Source of the DNA: Niveibacterium sp. SC-1
Lineage (GTDB): Bacteria > Pseudomonadota > Gammaproteobacteria > Burkholderiales > Rhodocyclaceae
Direction: 5' to 3'
DNA length: 64,000 bases
Assembly: GCF_038235435.1 (NCBI RefSeq)
Contig: NZ_CP151275.1
Location: forward strand, 2,790,001-2,854,000
A program made the translations under genes and the position numbers. The number at the start of each line of letters is the position of its first letter. Position 1 is the stretch's first letter. This document shows positions 1 through 8,778 of the stretch, one piece after another. The notes beneath the pieces were generated by a model. That model made no database searches and had not been told where the DNA came from. It worked only from the letters and a program-made list of their open reading frames with translations.

Positions 1-1448
1 TCCGGCTCGCCGCTCGCGGCAAGCTCGGCCTGCGTGACGCGCATTTCAGCCAGCACGAGCTTCGCCGTTTCACCGTTCTCGCGGGCGATCTTGCGACCGA
101 TGAGGTCATTCGCCTGGATGCCGGTGGTCCCCTCGTAGATCGTGGTGATGCGCGCGTCGCGCAGGTACTGCGCGGCCCCTGTCTCTTCGATGAAACCCAT
201 GCCGCCGTGCACCTGTACGCCCAGCGAAGCCACGTCGATGCCGGTTTCGGTGCTCCAACCCTTCACGACCGGGATCATCAGATCGACGAAGGCCTGGTGA
301 CGCGCACGCTCGGCGACGTCCGGATGACGATGCGCCTTGTCCAGCGAGGCCCCCACCACATAGGCGAGCGAACGCATCGCTTCGGTGTTCGACTTCATGA
401 GCATGAGCATGCGGCGCACATCGGCGTGCGCGATGATCGGCACTCGGCCGCCGCCGCGAACTCCCGCTTCAGTGCCCTGCACGCGATCACGCGCATACGC
501 CAGCGCCTTCTGGTAAGCACGCTCCGAGATCGCCAGGCCTTCCAGGCCGACGTTGAAACGCGCCATGTTCATCATAATGAACATGTACTCCAGGCCGCGA
601 TTGGCTTCGCCAACGAGGTAACCGGTGGCGCCGCCCTTGTCACCGAAAGCCAGCACGCAGGTCGGGCTCGCATGGATGCCAAGCTTGTGCTCGATCGACA
701 CGCAGTGCACGTCATTGCGCTCGCCCAGCGAGCCGTCTCCATTCACCAGGAACTTCGGCACCACGAAGAGCGAGATGCCCTTCACGCCTTCCGGCGCGTC
801 CGGCAGACGCGCCAGCACGAGGTGGATGATGTTCTCCGTGAGGTCATGCTCACCGTAGGTGATGAAGATTTTCTGGCCGGTGATCTTGTAGCTGCCGTCG
901 GCCTGCGGTTCCGCGCGGGTGCGCACCGCGGCGAGGTCCGAGCCCGCCTGCGGCTCGGTGAGGTTCATGGTGCCGGTCCATTGGCCGGACACCATGTTGG
1001 GCAGAAAGCGCGCCTTGAGTTCCTCGGAGCCGCGCAACACCAGCGCCTCGATCGCCCCTTGCGTGAGCATCGGACACAGCGAGAAGGCCATGTTGGCCGC
1101 CTTGAACATCTCGCCCACGGCGGTCGCGACCAGCGTCGGCAGGCCTTGGCCGCCGTACTCCTGGGGCGAGGTCGTCGCGGTCCAGCCGGATTCGGCAAAC
1201 GCGTCGTAAGCCGCCTTCCAGCCCTTGGCCGTGGACACCGCTCCGTCGGCCCAGCGGGCGCCTTCCCGATCGCCCGCCTGATTCAGCGGGGCCAGCACGC
1301 CTGACGCGAACTTCGCGCCTTCTTCGAGAATCGCCTCGACCAGATCAGGCGTTGCATCCTCACAGCCGGGCAAGGCCGAGAGCTCATCGAGTCCAGCCAG
1401 GTTTTCCAGGACGAACCGCATATCGCGGATCGGTGCGGTGTAGCTCAT
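1..1448 (-). CDS. Acyl-CoA dehydrogenase, C-terminus cut off by the window edge
   Basis: FAD-dependent acyl-CoA dehydrogenase that oxidises acyl-CoA thioesters and passes electrons to ETF, whose two subunits are encoded just upstream. About 482 residues are visible from an ATG at 1448. The acyl-CoA dehydrogenase signature LTEPQAGSDLA is present, followed by VHGGMGFIEETG and, near the left edge, the catalytic-Glu segment TIYEGTTGIQ. The long spacer and the VKGISLFVVPKF segment fit the roughly 600-residue subfamily with an extra C-terminal domain, so perhaps 110 residues lie outside the window. It is the last visible gene of a minus-strand cluster etfB-etfA-permease-dehydrogenase. The chain length of the substrate cannot be read from the sequence. 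Confidence 0.93.
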   Translation of the reverse strand, partial: MSYTAPIRDMRFVLENLAGLDELSALPGCEDATPDLVEAILEEGAKFASGVLAPLNQAGDREGARWADGAVSTAKGWKAAYDAFAESGWTATTSPQEYGGQGLPTLVATAVGEMFKAANMAFSLCPMLTQGAIEALVLRGSEELKARFLPNMVSGQWTGTMNLTEPQAGSDLAAVRTRAEPQADGSYKITGQKIFITYGEHDLTENIIHLVLARLPDAPEGVKGISLFVVPKFLVNGDGSLGERNDVHCVSIEHKLGIHASPTCVLAFGDKGGATGYLVGEANRGLEYMFIMMNMARFNVGLEGLAISERAYQKALAYARDRVQGTEAGVRGGGRVPIIAHADVRRMLMLMKSNTEAMRSLAYVVGASLDKAHRHPDVAERARHQAFVDLMIPVVKGWSTETGIDVASLGVQVHGGMGFIEETGAAQYLRDARITTIYEGTTGIQANDLIGRKIARENGETAKLVLAEMRVTQAELAASGEP

Positions 1449-1511
1449 CGTTTCCCCCTTGTCGTTCGATCGCTGCGATCGGCACGCCCCCCGGCGGCCG
1501 AACGGATCGGT

Positions 1512-2174
1512 TCACTTGTCCATCAGGTAGCTCTGGTCGTCGAAGGCCGCCACCCAGCCCGGCCGATAAACGACCAGGAGCGTGATCGCTACCCCGCACA
1601 TCCAAGACTCCGCGAAAGCGAGCAAGAGGAAGTACGGCAGGTAGTCTTCGAACAAGGCTTGCCAGGAATGGCCCGCCAGACCGAGCGTCGCGGTCGCTCC
1701 CAACCCGACCAGCAGCACGCCCAGCGCGGCCACGAGGCAGGTGTTCACGAACACGAAGATAAAGAAGTGATGAGGGAGACGGCGCTGGATCCAGCGGTTC
1801 GCGGCGTCCGCAAACCAGGCCGGCATCAGCGCAAGCAAGGTGAAGTCAAAAGGCCAGGCGGCGAGGTCCGAGCCCTTGGCGATCGCGGCGCCGAGGCTGG
1901 CGATCGCAAGCGCCAGCAGCGCCTGGCCGCGGCCAAGCATCAGCACGGCGGCTGTTACGCCCAGGATGTGGAGGCCGAAGCCGGGCCCCAGGCGGGCGCT
2001 CATGTGCCAGAAGACCATGAGGCACACGCTGGTGGCGCCGAGCCGGTTGAGGCCCGGCCCGAATGCGAGCGCGCGCCAGTCGATCCGCCGCCAGTCGTAG
2101 CAGAGCGCGCCGGCGAGAATCAGGCAGGCGAGTGGCAAGGCGCCGTCAGGAAGGGAGGCACGACTGAAATCCAC
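1512..2174 (-). CDS. CbiM-like energy-coupling factor ABC transporter permease
   Basis: Integral membrane protein of 220 residues with about six or seven hydrophobic segments. The segment HILGVTAAVLMLG and the C-terminal VYRPGWVAAFDD resemble the short CbiM-like ECF permeases of betaproteobacteria, which is a family-level recognition and not a proven function. The start is a GTG at 2174 preceded by an AAGGAAGG ribosome-binding site five bases upstream. It begins 25 bp after etfA and ends 63 bp before the acyl-CoA dehydrogenase, so it is probably cotranscribed with them. No ECF ATPase, CbiN-like or substrate-binding partner is in view, so the substrate (cobalt or nickel in characterised CbiM systems) is unknown. 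Confidence 0.7.
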   Translation of the reverse strand: MDFSRASLPDGALPLACLILAGALCYDWRRIDWRALAFGPGLNRLGATSVCLMVFWHMSARLGPGFGLHILGVTAAVLMLGRGQALLALAIASLGAAIAKGSDLAAWPFDFTLLALMPAWFADAANRWIQRRLPHHFFIFVFVNTCLVAALGVLLVGLGATATLGLAGHSWQALFEDYLPYFLLLAFAESWMCGVAITLLVVYRPGWVAAFDDQSYLMDK

Positions 2175-2199
2175 GACCCTTCCTTCAGGCGCACAAGCC

Positions 2200-3132
2200 T
2201 CAGAGTGCGGCGGTCAGTTTCGGGACGATGTCGAAGAGATCGCCCACGAGGCCGTAGTCGGCAACCTGGAAGATCGGCGAATCGAGATCCTTGTTGATCG
2301 CCACGATGATCTTCGAGTCCTTCATGCCGGCCAGATGCTGGATCGCCCCGGAAATGCCAATGGCGAAGTACAGCTCGGGCGCCACCACCTTGCCGGTCTG
2401 GCCGACCTGGTAGTCGTTCGGCGCATAGCCTGCATCCACCGCGGCACGCGACGCGCCGAGTGCGGCGCCCAGCTTGTCGGCCAAGGGCTCGAGCAGGCCG
2501 TGGTAGTTCTCGCTGCTGCCGAAACCACGGCCGCCAGACACCACCACGCGCGCGGAGCCGAGTTCCGGACGGCTGCTCGACGCGATCTCGCGACCGACCA
2601 GCTTCGACAGCCCGCAATCGGCCGCCGCGCCCAGAGCCTCGACCACCCCAGCGCCGCCTTCCGCAGCGGCCGCGTCGAACGCCGCCGTGCGCACGGTGAC
2701 GATCTTCACTGCATCCGGCGACTGCACGGTGGCGAGCGCGTTGCCGGCATAGATCGGGCGGACAAAGGTGTCGGCGCTCTCGACCGCCACGATGTCCGAG
2801 ACCTGCGAGGCATCCAGCAGCGCGGCCACGCGGGGCATGAAGTTCTTGCCGAAGGCCGTGGCCGGAGCCAGCACGTGGCCGTAAGCCGAAACGTTTGCGA
2901 GGATCAGCGCGGCGAGATTTTCGGCCAGTTGATCTTTGTAAATGGCGGCGTCGGCGAGGCGCACCTTGGCCACACCCGCGATCTTCGCCGCGGCCTGCGC
3001 CACGGCTTCGCAGCCCTGACCGGCGACCAGGACATGGATGTCGCCGCCGATCTTGCTGGCCGCGGCGATGGTGTTGAAAGTCGATGCCTTGAGCGAGGCG
3101 TTGTCGTGCTCGGCAATTACCAGAATCGTCAT
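2200..3132 (-). CDS. etfA: Electron transfer flavoprotein subunit alpha
   Basis: FixB/EtfA subunit that binds FAD and relays electrons from acyl-CoA dehydrogenases to ETF:quinone oxidoreductase. The N-terminus [10 protein letters not shown] and the C-terminal FAD-binding signature ([20 protein letters not shown], then [20 protein letters not shown]) are intact, and the length of 310 residues is normal. I choose the ATG at 3132 over one at 3147 because a GAGGA ribosome-binding site lies about 7 bases before it and the first choice would overlap the etfB stop. It follows etfB by about 11 bp in the same operon. Confidence 0.97.
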   Translation of the reverse strand: MTILVIAEHDNASLKASTFNTIAAASKIGGDIHVLVAGQGCEAVAQAAAKIAGVAKVRLADAAIYKDQLAENLAALILANVSAYGHVLAPATAFGKNFMPRVAALLDASQVSDIVAVESADTFVRPIYAGNALATVQSPDAVKIVTVRTAAFDAAAAEGGAGVVEALGAAADCGLSKLVGREIASSSRPELGSARVVVSGGRGFGSSENYHGLLEPLADKLGAALGASRAAVDAGYAPNDYQVGQTGKVVAPELYFAIGISGAIQHLAGMKDSKIIVAINKDLDSPIFQVADYGLVGDLFDIVPKLTAAL

Positions 3133-3143
3133 CGCGTTCGTCC

Positions 3144-3893
3144 TCACAGCACCTTGGCTTCGTTCTTGAGCTTGGCGAGCAGCTCTTCGACGCTCGCCAC
3201 CTTGATGCCGGCCGTGCGCTCGGCGGGCTCGACGACCTTGAGGGTCTTGAGGCGCGGGCTGACATCGACACCCAGGTCGGAGGGCTTGATCGTTTCCAGC
3301 GGCTTCTTCTTCGCCTTCATGATGTTGGGCAGCGTGGCGTAACGCGGCTCGTTCAGGCGCAGATCGGTGGTGACGATGGCCGGGAGCGAAATCTGGATGG
3401 TTTCGGAACCGCCGTCGATTTCACGCGTGACCTCGGCCTTGCCATCGCTGACCTGCAGCTTGGAGGCGAAGGTGGCCTGCGGCCAGCCCAGCAGCGCTGC
3501 GAGCATCTGGCCGACCTGGTTGGCGTCGTCGTCGATCGCCTGCTTGCCCAGGATCACCAGTTGCGGTTGTTCCTTCTCGACCACGGCCTTGAGCAGCTTG
3601 GCGACAGCCAGGGGCTGCAGCTCGACCTCGGATTCGACCAGGATGGAGCGGTCGATGCCGATCGCCATGGCGGTGCGCAGGGTTTCCTGGCTGGCGGTCA
3701 CGCCGCAGGACACGGCGACGGCTTCGGTCGCGACGCCTGCTTCACGCAGACGCACGGCTTCTTCGACGGCGATCTCGTCGAAGGGATTCATGGACATCTT
3801 CACGTTGGCCAGATCAACGCCGGTGTTGTCGGCTTTGACCCGCACCTTGACGTTGTAATCGATCACACGCTTGACGGGGACCAGGACTTTCAA
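3144..3893 (-). CDS. etfB: Electron transfer flavoprotein subunit beta, TTG start
   Basis: FixA/EtfB subunit that binds AMP and docks with dehydrogenases. The ETF-beta signature is visible as EVTREIDGG followed by [20 protein letters not shown], and the C-terminal [15 protein letters not shown] matches the family. I place the start at a TTG at 3893 (reading [14 protein letters not shown]). A GGAAGGAG ribosome-binding site lies 7 bases upstream and the resulting 249 residues equal the usual length; an ATG at 3932 would add 13 residues with no family match. It is the first gene of the etfBA operon and is divergent from the TetR gene. Confidence 0.95.
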   Translation of the reverse strand: MKVLVPVKRVIDYNVKVRVKADNTGVDLANVKMSMNPFDEIAVEEAVRLREAGVATEAVAVSCGVTASQETLRTAMAIGIDRSILVESEVELQPLAVAKLLKAVVEKEQPQLVILGKQAIDDDANQVGQMLAALLGWPQATFASKLQVSDGKAEVTREIDGGSETIQISLPAIVTTDLRLNEPRYATLPNIMKAKKKPLETIKPSDLGVDVSPRLKTLKVVEPAERTAGIKVASVEELLAKLKNEAKVL

Positions 3894-3949
3894 ATCCGCA
3901 CTCCTTCCACTTCCGTTCACGTAAGCGCTCAAATTCGCGCAAAGCCGCC

Positions 3950-3955
3950 ATTATC
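3950..3955 (-). promoter_or_regulatory. Possible -10 box (GATAAT) for etfBA
   Basis: On the minus strand the hexamer GATAAT lies about 57 bases before the etfB start. No good -35 box was found 16 to 18 bases further upstream, so this is a weak call. The inverted repeats at 4011 to 4044 lie upstream of it. Confidence 0.35.
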
Positions 3956-4010
3956 GCGCGAGCCAGCCCCGCTTGATTGACACCGCGGGGGTCGGCTTTG
4001 AAAATCGCCG

Positions 4011-4044
4011 TACGTTTCCGTATCCGATTCCATACGGTAACGTA
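4011..4044. promoter_or_regulatory. Two TACG-N4-CGTA operator-like repeats between etfB and tetR
   Basis: The 12-mers TACGTTTCCGTA (4011-4022) and TACGGTAACGTA (4033-4044) share the palindromic frame TACG-N4-CGTA and are spaced 22 bp centre to centre, about two helical turns. The second lies inside a wider inverted repeat, CCATAC-N6-GTATGG. A further half-site TACGTTTC occurs at 4100-4107. The layout is typical of TetR-family operators in divergent promoter regions, so autoregulation of the TetR gene and control of etfBA are inferred. Confidence 0.6.
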
Positions 4045-4142
4045 TGGTCGACAAGCCTGTCAATCCGGGCGATCCTTCGCGCTTCGATCGCTTCCACCAT
4101 ACGTTTCAGCGGGTAGAACCCGAGCATCCTCGCACCAGGCTC

Positions 4143-4766
4143 ATGGAAAAGAACAACAGCAAGACCCGCAACGCAAGCCGCCCCACCCTCGATCGCAAGG
4201 CCTGGATCCAGACCGCCACCGATGTTCTCGCCGAAGAAGGCGTGACCGGTTTGCGCGTCGAGGTTCTCGCCAAACACTGTGGCGTCACCAAAGGCAGTTT
4301 CTACTGGCACTTCAAGGATAGACAGGAGCTCCTGGACGAAGTCCTTTCCCAGTGGAAGGAAGGCCGCATCCGCGACGTGAGCAAGCAGGCACGCGCCGAA
4401 CCTGGCCAGGAACTCAACCAGCTGGTGAAGGTGATCGACGTCTACTCCGCTTCGCGCAACCGCCGCGGGATCCAGATCGAACTCGCCGTGCGCGACTGGG
4501 CGCGGCGCGATCCGAAAGCCGCGCAGGTAGTGGAGGAAGTCGATGAGTGGCGCCTGAAGAACGCACGCGATCTTTTCGTCGCCTCCGGCATGCCGGAATC
4601 CGAAGCAAAGAGCCGCTCACTGCTGCTCTACGCCTACTCCTTCGGCCTGTCGTTGATGATCTACGAGCACTTCGACGGTGACGTCGCGGCGTTGCGCACC
4701 CAGATTGCCGACTTCATCGCGCGCGGCACCCAGCCTGAGGGCGACACGCGTCAGGCAGCGAAGTAG
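4143..4766 (+). CDS. TetR/AcrR family transcriptional regulator
   Basis: DNA-binding regulator of 207 residues. The N-terminal helix-turn-helix runs through ATDVLAEEGVTGLRVEVLAK and GVTKGSFYWHFKDRQELLDE, a very typical TetR N-terminal domain; the rest is a helical ligand-binding domain. I use the ATG at 4143 because the open frame upstream (from 4044) runs through the operator-like repeats and has no family match. It is divergent from etfBA and next to an acyl-CoA dehydrogenase and acyl-CoA synthetase, so an acyl-CoA or fatty-acid-derived ligand is plausible but not shown. Its 3' end overlaps tatD, which is convergent, by 16 bp. Confidence 0.9.
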   Translation: MEKNNSKTRNASRPTLDRKAWIQTATDVLAEEGVTGLRVEVLAKHCGVTKGSFYWHFKDRQELLDEVLSQWKEGRIRDVSKQARAEPGQELNQLVKVIDVYSASRNRRGIQIELAVRDWARRDPKAAQVVEEVDEWRLKNARDLFVASGMPESEAKSRSLLLYAYSFGLSLMIYEHFDGDVAALRTQIADFIARGTQPEGDTRQAAK

Positions 4767-5530
4767 CGCGCGAGCCCGGGAATCGCGGCGAGCGCGTTCT
4801 TGCCCGTCATCTCGACAATGCGCTCGACCGGCTCACCCCGCAGCTCCGCAAGCACCTCGGCATAGCGCGGCAATTCCGACGGCAGCGACGGACCTTCTGG
4901 TCGCCAGCCGGGCGGGATGTCCGGTCCGTCGGTCTCAAGCACGATGCTCTCCAGTGGCAGCGTGGCGGCCAGCTCGCGGATCCGCCGCGAGCCCGAATAG
5001 GTCATCGCGCCGCCAAAGCCCAGCTTGAAACCCAGCTTGATGAAGGCATCGGCCTGCTGGCGACTGCCGTTGAAGGCATGCGCGATGCCTCCACACACCT
5101 TGATCCGGCGGAGTTCCTTCAACACCGCATCCTGCGCGCGTCGCACATGCAACAACACGGGCAGCCCATGGTCACGCGCAAGCTTGAGCTGCGCGGCATA
5201 CATGCGCTGTTGGTGTTCCTGATCCGCATCCTCGACGTAGTGATCCAGGCCGATCTCCCCCACCGCGACGGCCCTGCCCTGCTTCAGTCGCGCCTCCACG
5301 TCCGCTACGGCCGCGTCGCCGAGGCCACGCACGTAGAGCGGATGAATGCCGTAGGCAAGATGGCAGTCAGAGTTCTCGTCCGCGAGCCGGGTGATTGCAT
5401 CGAAATTCGCGGGCAGCACGCCCAGCAGCACCATCGCCCTCACGCCTGCCGCTCGCGCATCGGCGAGCACCTCGGCACGCGTCGCATCGAACTCCGACGC
5501 ATCCAGGTGGAGGTGGGTGTCGATCAGCAT
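4751..5530 (-). CDS. TatD family metal-dependent hydrolase
   Basis: TIM-barrel metal-dependent DNase/hydrolase of the TatD family, 259 residues, the usual length. The metal ligands are in place: HLHLD at the N-terminus, the Glu of VAVGEIGLDHY, the His residues in LPVLLHVRRA and GIAHAFNGS, and the Asp in VLETDGPDIPP. It starts 7 bp after the stop of the acyl-CoA synthetase gene, so the two form a probable operon. Members act as 3'-5' exonucleases or D-aminoacyl-tRNA-related hydrolases; the exact role here is not known. Confidence 0.95.
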   Translation of the reverse strand: MLIDTHLHLDASEFDATRAEVLADARAAGVRAMVLLGVLPANFDAITRLADENSDCHLAYGIHPLYVRGLGDAAVADVEARLKQGRAVAVGEIGLDHYVEDADQEHQQRMYAAQLKLARDHGLPVLLHVRRAQDAVLKELRRIKVCGGIAHAFNGSRQQADAFIKLGFKLGFGGAMTYSGSRRIRELAATLPLESIVLETDGPDIPPGWRPEGPSLPSELPRYAEVLAELRGEPVERIVEMTGKNALAAIPGLARYFAA

Positions 5531-5537
5531 CCGCGCG

Positions 5538-7187
5538 TCATTCGATTGCCTGCGCCGAGCGGGCCCTTTCGCGCAGCAGATACTTCTGGATCTTGCCGGT
5601 GGATGTCTTGGGCACGGGGCCGAAGATCACACGCTTGGGTGCCTTGAAACGCGCCAGACGCTCCCGGCAGAAATCGATGAGTGTCTGCTCGTCGAGCTTG
5701 GCGTCCTCGCGCAGCTCGACGAAGGCACAAGGCACCTCGCCCCACTTCTCGTCCGGTGTCGCCACCACGGCGGCGGCCAGCACCGCCGGATGGCGGTAGA
5801 GCACATCCTCGACCTCGATCGAGGAGATGTTCTCTCCACCTGAAATGATGATGTCCTTGGAACGATCCTTGATCTTCACGTAACCGTCGGCCTGCATCAC
5901 ACCCAGATCCCCGGTGTGATACCAGCCGCCGCGGAAGGCATCCTCCGTGGCACGCGGATTCTTGAGGTAACCCTTCATCACCAGGTTGCCGCGGAACATC
6001 AGCTCGCCCATGGTCTCGCCGTCGGCCGGTGTGCGTTGCATATCGGTCGGATCGATCACCGTGATGCCTTCCTGCAGGTGATAAGGCACGCCCTGGCGAC
6101 CGTTCAGGCGCACCTGCTCCTCTACCGGAAGCGCAGCCCATTCCAGATGCTTGGCGCAAACGGCCGCAGGACCGTAGGTCTCAGTGAGGCCATACACATG
6201 GGTAAGGTCGAAGCCAATCCTCGCCATCCCCTCGATCATCGAGGCCGGCGGCGGCGCGGCGGCAACCAGCGCGCTCACCGTGTGGTTGATGCCGCGGCGC
6301 AGCTCTTCGGGCGCGTTGACCAGCATCGAATGCACGATGGGCGCGCCGCAGTAGTGGGTGACACCATGCTCACGGATCGCATCGAAGATCAGGCGCGGCT
6401 CAACCCGACGCAGGCACACGTTCGTCCCGCAGTTGGCCGCCATGCTCCACGCGAAACACCAGCCGTTGCAGTGGAACATCGGCAGGGTCCACAGGTAGAC
6501 CGATTGCGGCGGCATCCCCCAGGAGACGAGATTGGAGGTCGCATTCAGATAGGCGCCACGGTGGTGATACACCACCCCTTTGGGATTACCCGTGGTGCCC
6601 GAGGTGTAGTTGAGCGAAATCGCGTCCCACTCGTCATCGGGATGCGCCAGCGCCTCGGACGCATCGCCTTCGGCCAGGAGCGCTTCATAGTCCAGGCTCC
6701 CGAGAGCTTCGCCGGTGCCCTTGTATTCGGAATCCAGCACATCGACCACGAGCAGGCTCTCGATACCCGCCAGCGCGATCGCCTCGCGCACCGTCGCGGA
6801 GAATTCGCGATCGGTGATCAGCATCCGCGCCTCGGCGTGCTGCAGGATGAAGGCGATCGTCTGCGCGTCCAGCCGGGTGTTGATGGTGTTGAGCACCGCA
6901 CCGCAACCCGGGACGCCGAAATGGCACTCGTACATCTCGGGAGTGTTGTTGAGCACTACGGCGACTGTGTCGCTCTTGCGGATGCCGCGCCGACGCAAGG
7001 CGGAAGCCAGCGCCTGCGAGCGCGCGAGGGTCTGGGCCCAGGTCTGGCGTCGGGCACCGTGGATGAGCGCAAGCCCGTCGGGATAAACGTAGGCCGCGCG
7101 CTCGAGAAAGGACAACGGGGTCAGCGGCACGTAGTTGGCCGCGGTTTTTTCCAGACCTTCAGCGTAAGGGCTGCCAGCGCGCTCCAT
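5538..7187 (-). CDS. AMP-dependent acyl-CoA synthetase
   Basis: Activates a carboxylic acid to its acyl-CoA through an acyl-adenylate. The 549-residue protein has the P-loop-like motif YTSGTTGNPKGVVYHHRG, the A5 region VYGLTETYGP, the motif YHTGDLGV, the hinge KDRSKDIIISGGENISSIEV and the C-terminal catalytic Lys in KTSTGKIQKYLLRE. It resembles the medium-chain acyl-CoA synthetase (AlkK/DmdB-like) branch. The ATG at 7187 is chosen over one at 7205 because a GGGGGAG ribosome-binding site lies 5 bases upstream. With tatD it forms a two-gene unit close to the etf and dehydrogenase genes, which suggests fatty-acid catabolism. Confidence 0.94.
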   Translation of the reverse strand: MERAGSPYAEGLEKTAANYVPLTPLSFLERAAYVYPDGLALIHGARRQTWAQTLARSQALASALRRRGIRKSDTVAVVLNNTPEMYECHFGVPGCGAVLNTINTRLDAQTIAFILQHAEARMLITDREFSATVREAIALAGIESLLVVDVLDSEYKGTGEALGSLDYEALLAEGDASEALAHPDDEWDAISLNYTSGTTGNPKGVVYHHRGAYLNATSNLVSWGMPPQSVYLWTLPMFHCNGWCFAWSMAANCGTNVCLRRVEPRLIFDAIREHGVTHYCGAPIVHSMLVNAPEELRRGINHTVSALVAAAPPPASMIEGMARIGFDLTHVYGLTETYGPAAVCAKHLEWAALPVEEQVRLNGRQGVPYHLQEGITVIDPTDMQRTPADGETMGELMFRGNLVMKGYLKNPRATEDAFRGGWYHTGDLGVMQADGYVKIKDRSKDIIISGGENISSIEVEDVLYRHPAVLAAAVVATPDEKWGEVPCAFVELREDAKLDEQTLIDFCRERLARFKAPKRVIFGPVPKTSTGKIQKYLLRERARSAQAIE

Positions 7188-7250
7188 GGTGTCTCCCCCG
7201 AGCATCGCGCGTCCCCGCGGAGTGCGGGGCTGACCGCTTGTGAGCGGCGA

Positions 7251-7829
7251 TTATCCCCCCGCGGCGCAGGCTTTGGCATCCATCGTTGCCAGCCATTCGC
7301 GCGCGAGCCCCGCGAGCTTGTCGGCCTCGGTCCGCACCGTGGCAGCGCCCCCCGCCGGGTCTGCACTTGGCGTGGCGTCATTGAGATCGAAGGCGCGCTG
7401 CGCCATCAACTCGCTGGTCGGGCCGCCTTTGAGGAAGAGGACCCCCGACATCCGCACACGGCTGGCGCTGTCGGAATCGAAGACCTGCACCAGCTCGTCG
7501 AGTCGCACGGTGAGCGTGCAGCGCGAAGGCTGGGCCGCGCCCAGGGCACGCATGAGGGAGTTCTCGATCAGGTCGCCGGGAGGCGCGACCCAGCGGTTGT
7601 CGGCGAAGGCCTTGCGCGCGCTTGTCTGCTCGCCCTGCCGATATTGCATGACCGCAGCGTTGAGCCAACCCGGCGTGGTCACTTCGACCCGACGCAGCGG
7701 CATCACCGGCGCCTGCACCGGGCCGGGGGCGCCCAGGTCATGCACCGTCGGCACCCGCACTTCAGCGGGCTTGGTAATGCATGCAGCCAGCAACAGGCTC
7801 GTGATGCACAGGGAGAATGTCGAACGCAT
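7251..7829 (-). CDS. ABC-type transport auxiliary lipoprotein (PqiC/YmbA-like)
   Basis: Outer-membrane lipoprotein expected to assist the MCE lipid transporter. It begins with a lipoprotein signal peptide, MRSTFSLCITSLLLAAC, whose Cys follows an LAA lipobox. The mature protein has the layout of the ABC_trans_aux family: a short beta strand (RRVEVTTPGWLNAAVMQYR), then an AFADNRWVAPPGDLIENSLMR-type segment. It begins 7 bp after the MCE protein stop and is the last gene of the ppx-mla operon. An upstream in-frame ATG at 7898 would bury the signal peptide, so the start at 7829 is preferred. Confidence 0.88.
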   Translation of the reverse strand: MRSTFSLCITSLLLAACITKPAEVRVPTVHDLGAPGPVQAPVMPLRRVEVTTPGWLNAAVMQYRQGEQTSARKAFADNRWVAPPGDLIENSLMRALGAAQPSRCTLTVRLDELVQVFDSDSASRVRMSGVLFLKGGPTSELMAQRAFDLNDATPSADPAGGAATVRTEADKLAGLAREWLATMDAKACAAGG

Positions 7830-7836
7830 GTCTTCC

Positions 7837-8778
7837 TCAGGGTCTCTGCGGGGCGTAGCCGGCTTCGCCGGGTCCGGGCACGGGCCCCTTGCGGCCAAAA
7901 ACGATGGACTGCGGATTGCGCTCCAGGCTGTTGATCAGGCCGGACAGATCGCTGCTGAGCTGCTGCAGCTGGCCCAGGGTATCGCCCAGCTGGGAGCCGC
8001 CCTCGCCCACCACACGCGTCTGCAGGTCATTGCCGACGGCCTCCCAACGGGCCGAGAGCTGCTGTACCGCGGCCAGCGTGACGCGCAACTGCTCTACGGT
8101 CTGCGGCAGCGAAGCCGTGCCCTTTTCGATGTTCGCGAGCGTCGCATCGATGCGTGCGGAATCAAGCCGCGCGACCACGCGATCCAGTCGTTCGACCAGC
8201 TCCGGCATCTTCGCCAGCACCGCTTCAAGATGTTGCGAGGAGCGATCGACGTTCTCGAGCACCGAAGCCACGCGCTCCCGGTTTTTGTCGTTGACGATCA
8301 GCGCCAGGCGCTCGGCGATATCGCGCACCCGCTCCGCCGCCAGGGCCACGCTCTCCATCGTGCCGCGGGTGCGCGCCTCGAGCGGGATCTCCGGGAACGC
8401 TTCGCCGGGCCCCGCCAGCGGACGGGGATCCGTGCCGTCGTCGTCCAGATCGATGGACACAAATCCGGTGAGACCCTGCGTATTGAGCTTGGCGCGCAGG
8501 GCCTTGGTCAGCGGCACATCGGCCGTCAGTCGCGCCGACACCAGGATGCGGCGCGGATTGTCCTTGTCGAATTCGATGTTGGTGACCCGCCCGGAGCGCA
8601 AGCCACGAAAGCGTACGGCCGCCTGTTCGCTCAGTCCGGAGACGCCCTGCTCCGTGACCATGACGAGATCGACTGTCCGCTCGGAACGCCCCGAGAGCCA
8701 CCACATCGCGAACGCCACAGCCAGCCCCAACACGATCGTGAAGAGGCCGACGGAAAAGGCATGGGCACGGTTTTCCAT
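7837..8778 (-). CDS. MCE family protein (MlaD-like), periplasmic lipid-binding subunit
   Basis: Substrate-binding component of an MCE phospholipid or toluene-tolerance transporter, 313 residues. One N-terminal membrane segment (FSVGLFTIVLGLAVAFAMWW) is followed by a single MCE domain (VTEQGVSGLSEQAAVRFRGL and GRVTNIEFD, about residues 38-125). A long helical C-terminal part (residues 150-290), rich in Leu, Arg and Glu, probably forms a periplasmic helical bundle or tunnel. Its start codon overlaps the ATPase stop as TGATG, indicating translational coupling. Confidence 0.92.
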   Translation of the reverse strand: MENRAHAFSVGLFTIVLGLAVAFAMWWLSGRSERTVDLVMVTEQGVSGLSEQAAVRFRGLRSGRVTNIEFDKDNPRRILVSARLTADVPLTKALRAKLNTQGLTGFVSIDLDDDGTDPRPLAGPGEAFPEIPLEARTRGTMESVALAAERVRDIAERLALIVNDKNRERVASVLENVDRSSQHLEAVLAKMPELVERLDRVVARLDSARIDATLANIEKGTASLPQTVEQLRVTLAAVQQLSARWEAVGNDLQTRVVGEGGSQLGDTLGQLQQLSSDLSGLINSLERNPQSIVFGRKGPVPGPGEAGYAPQRP

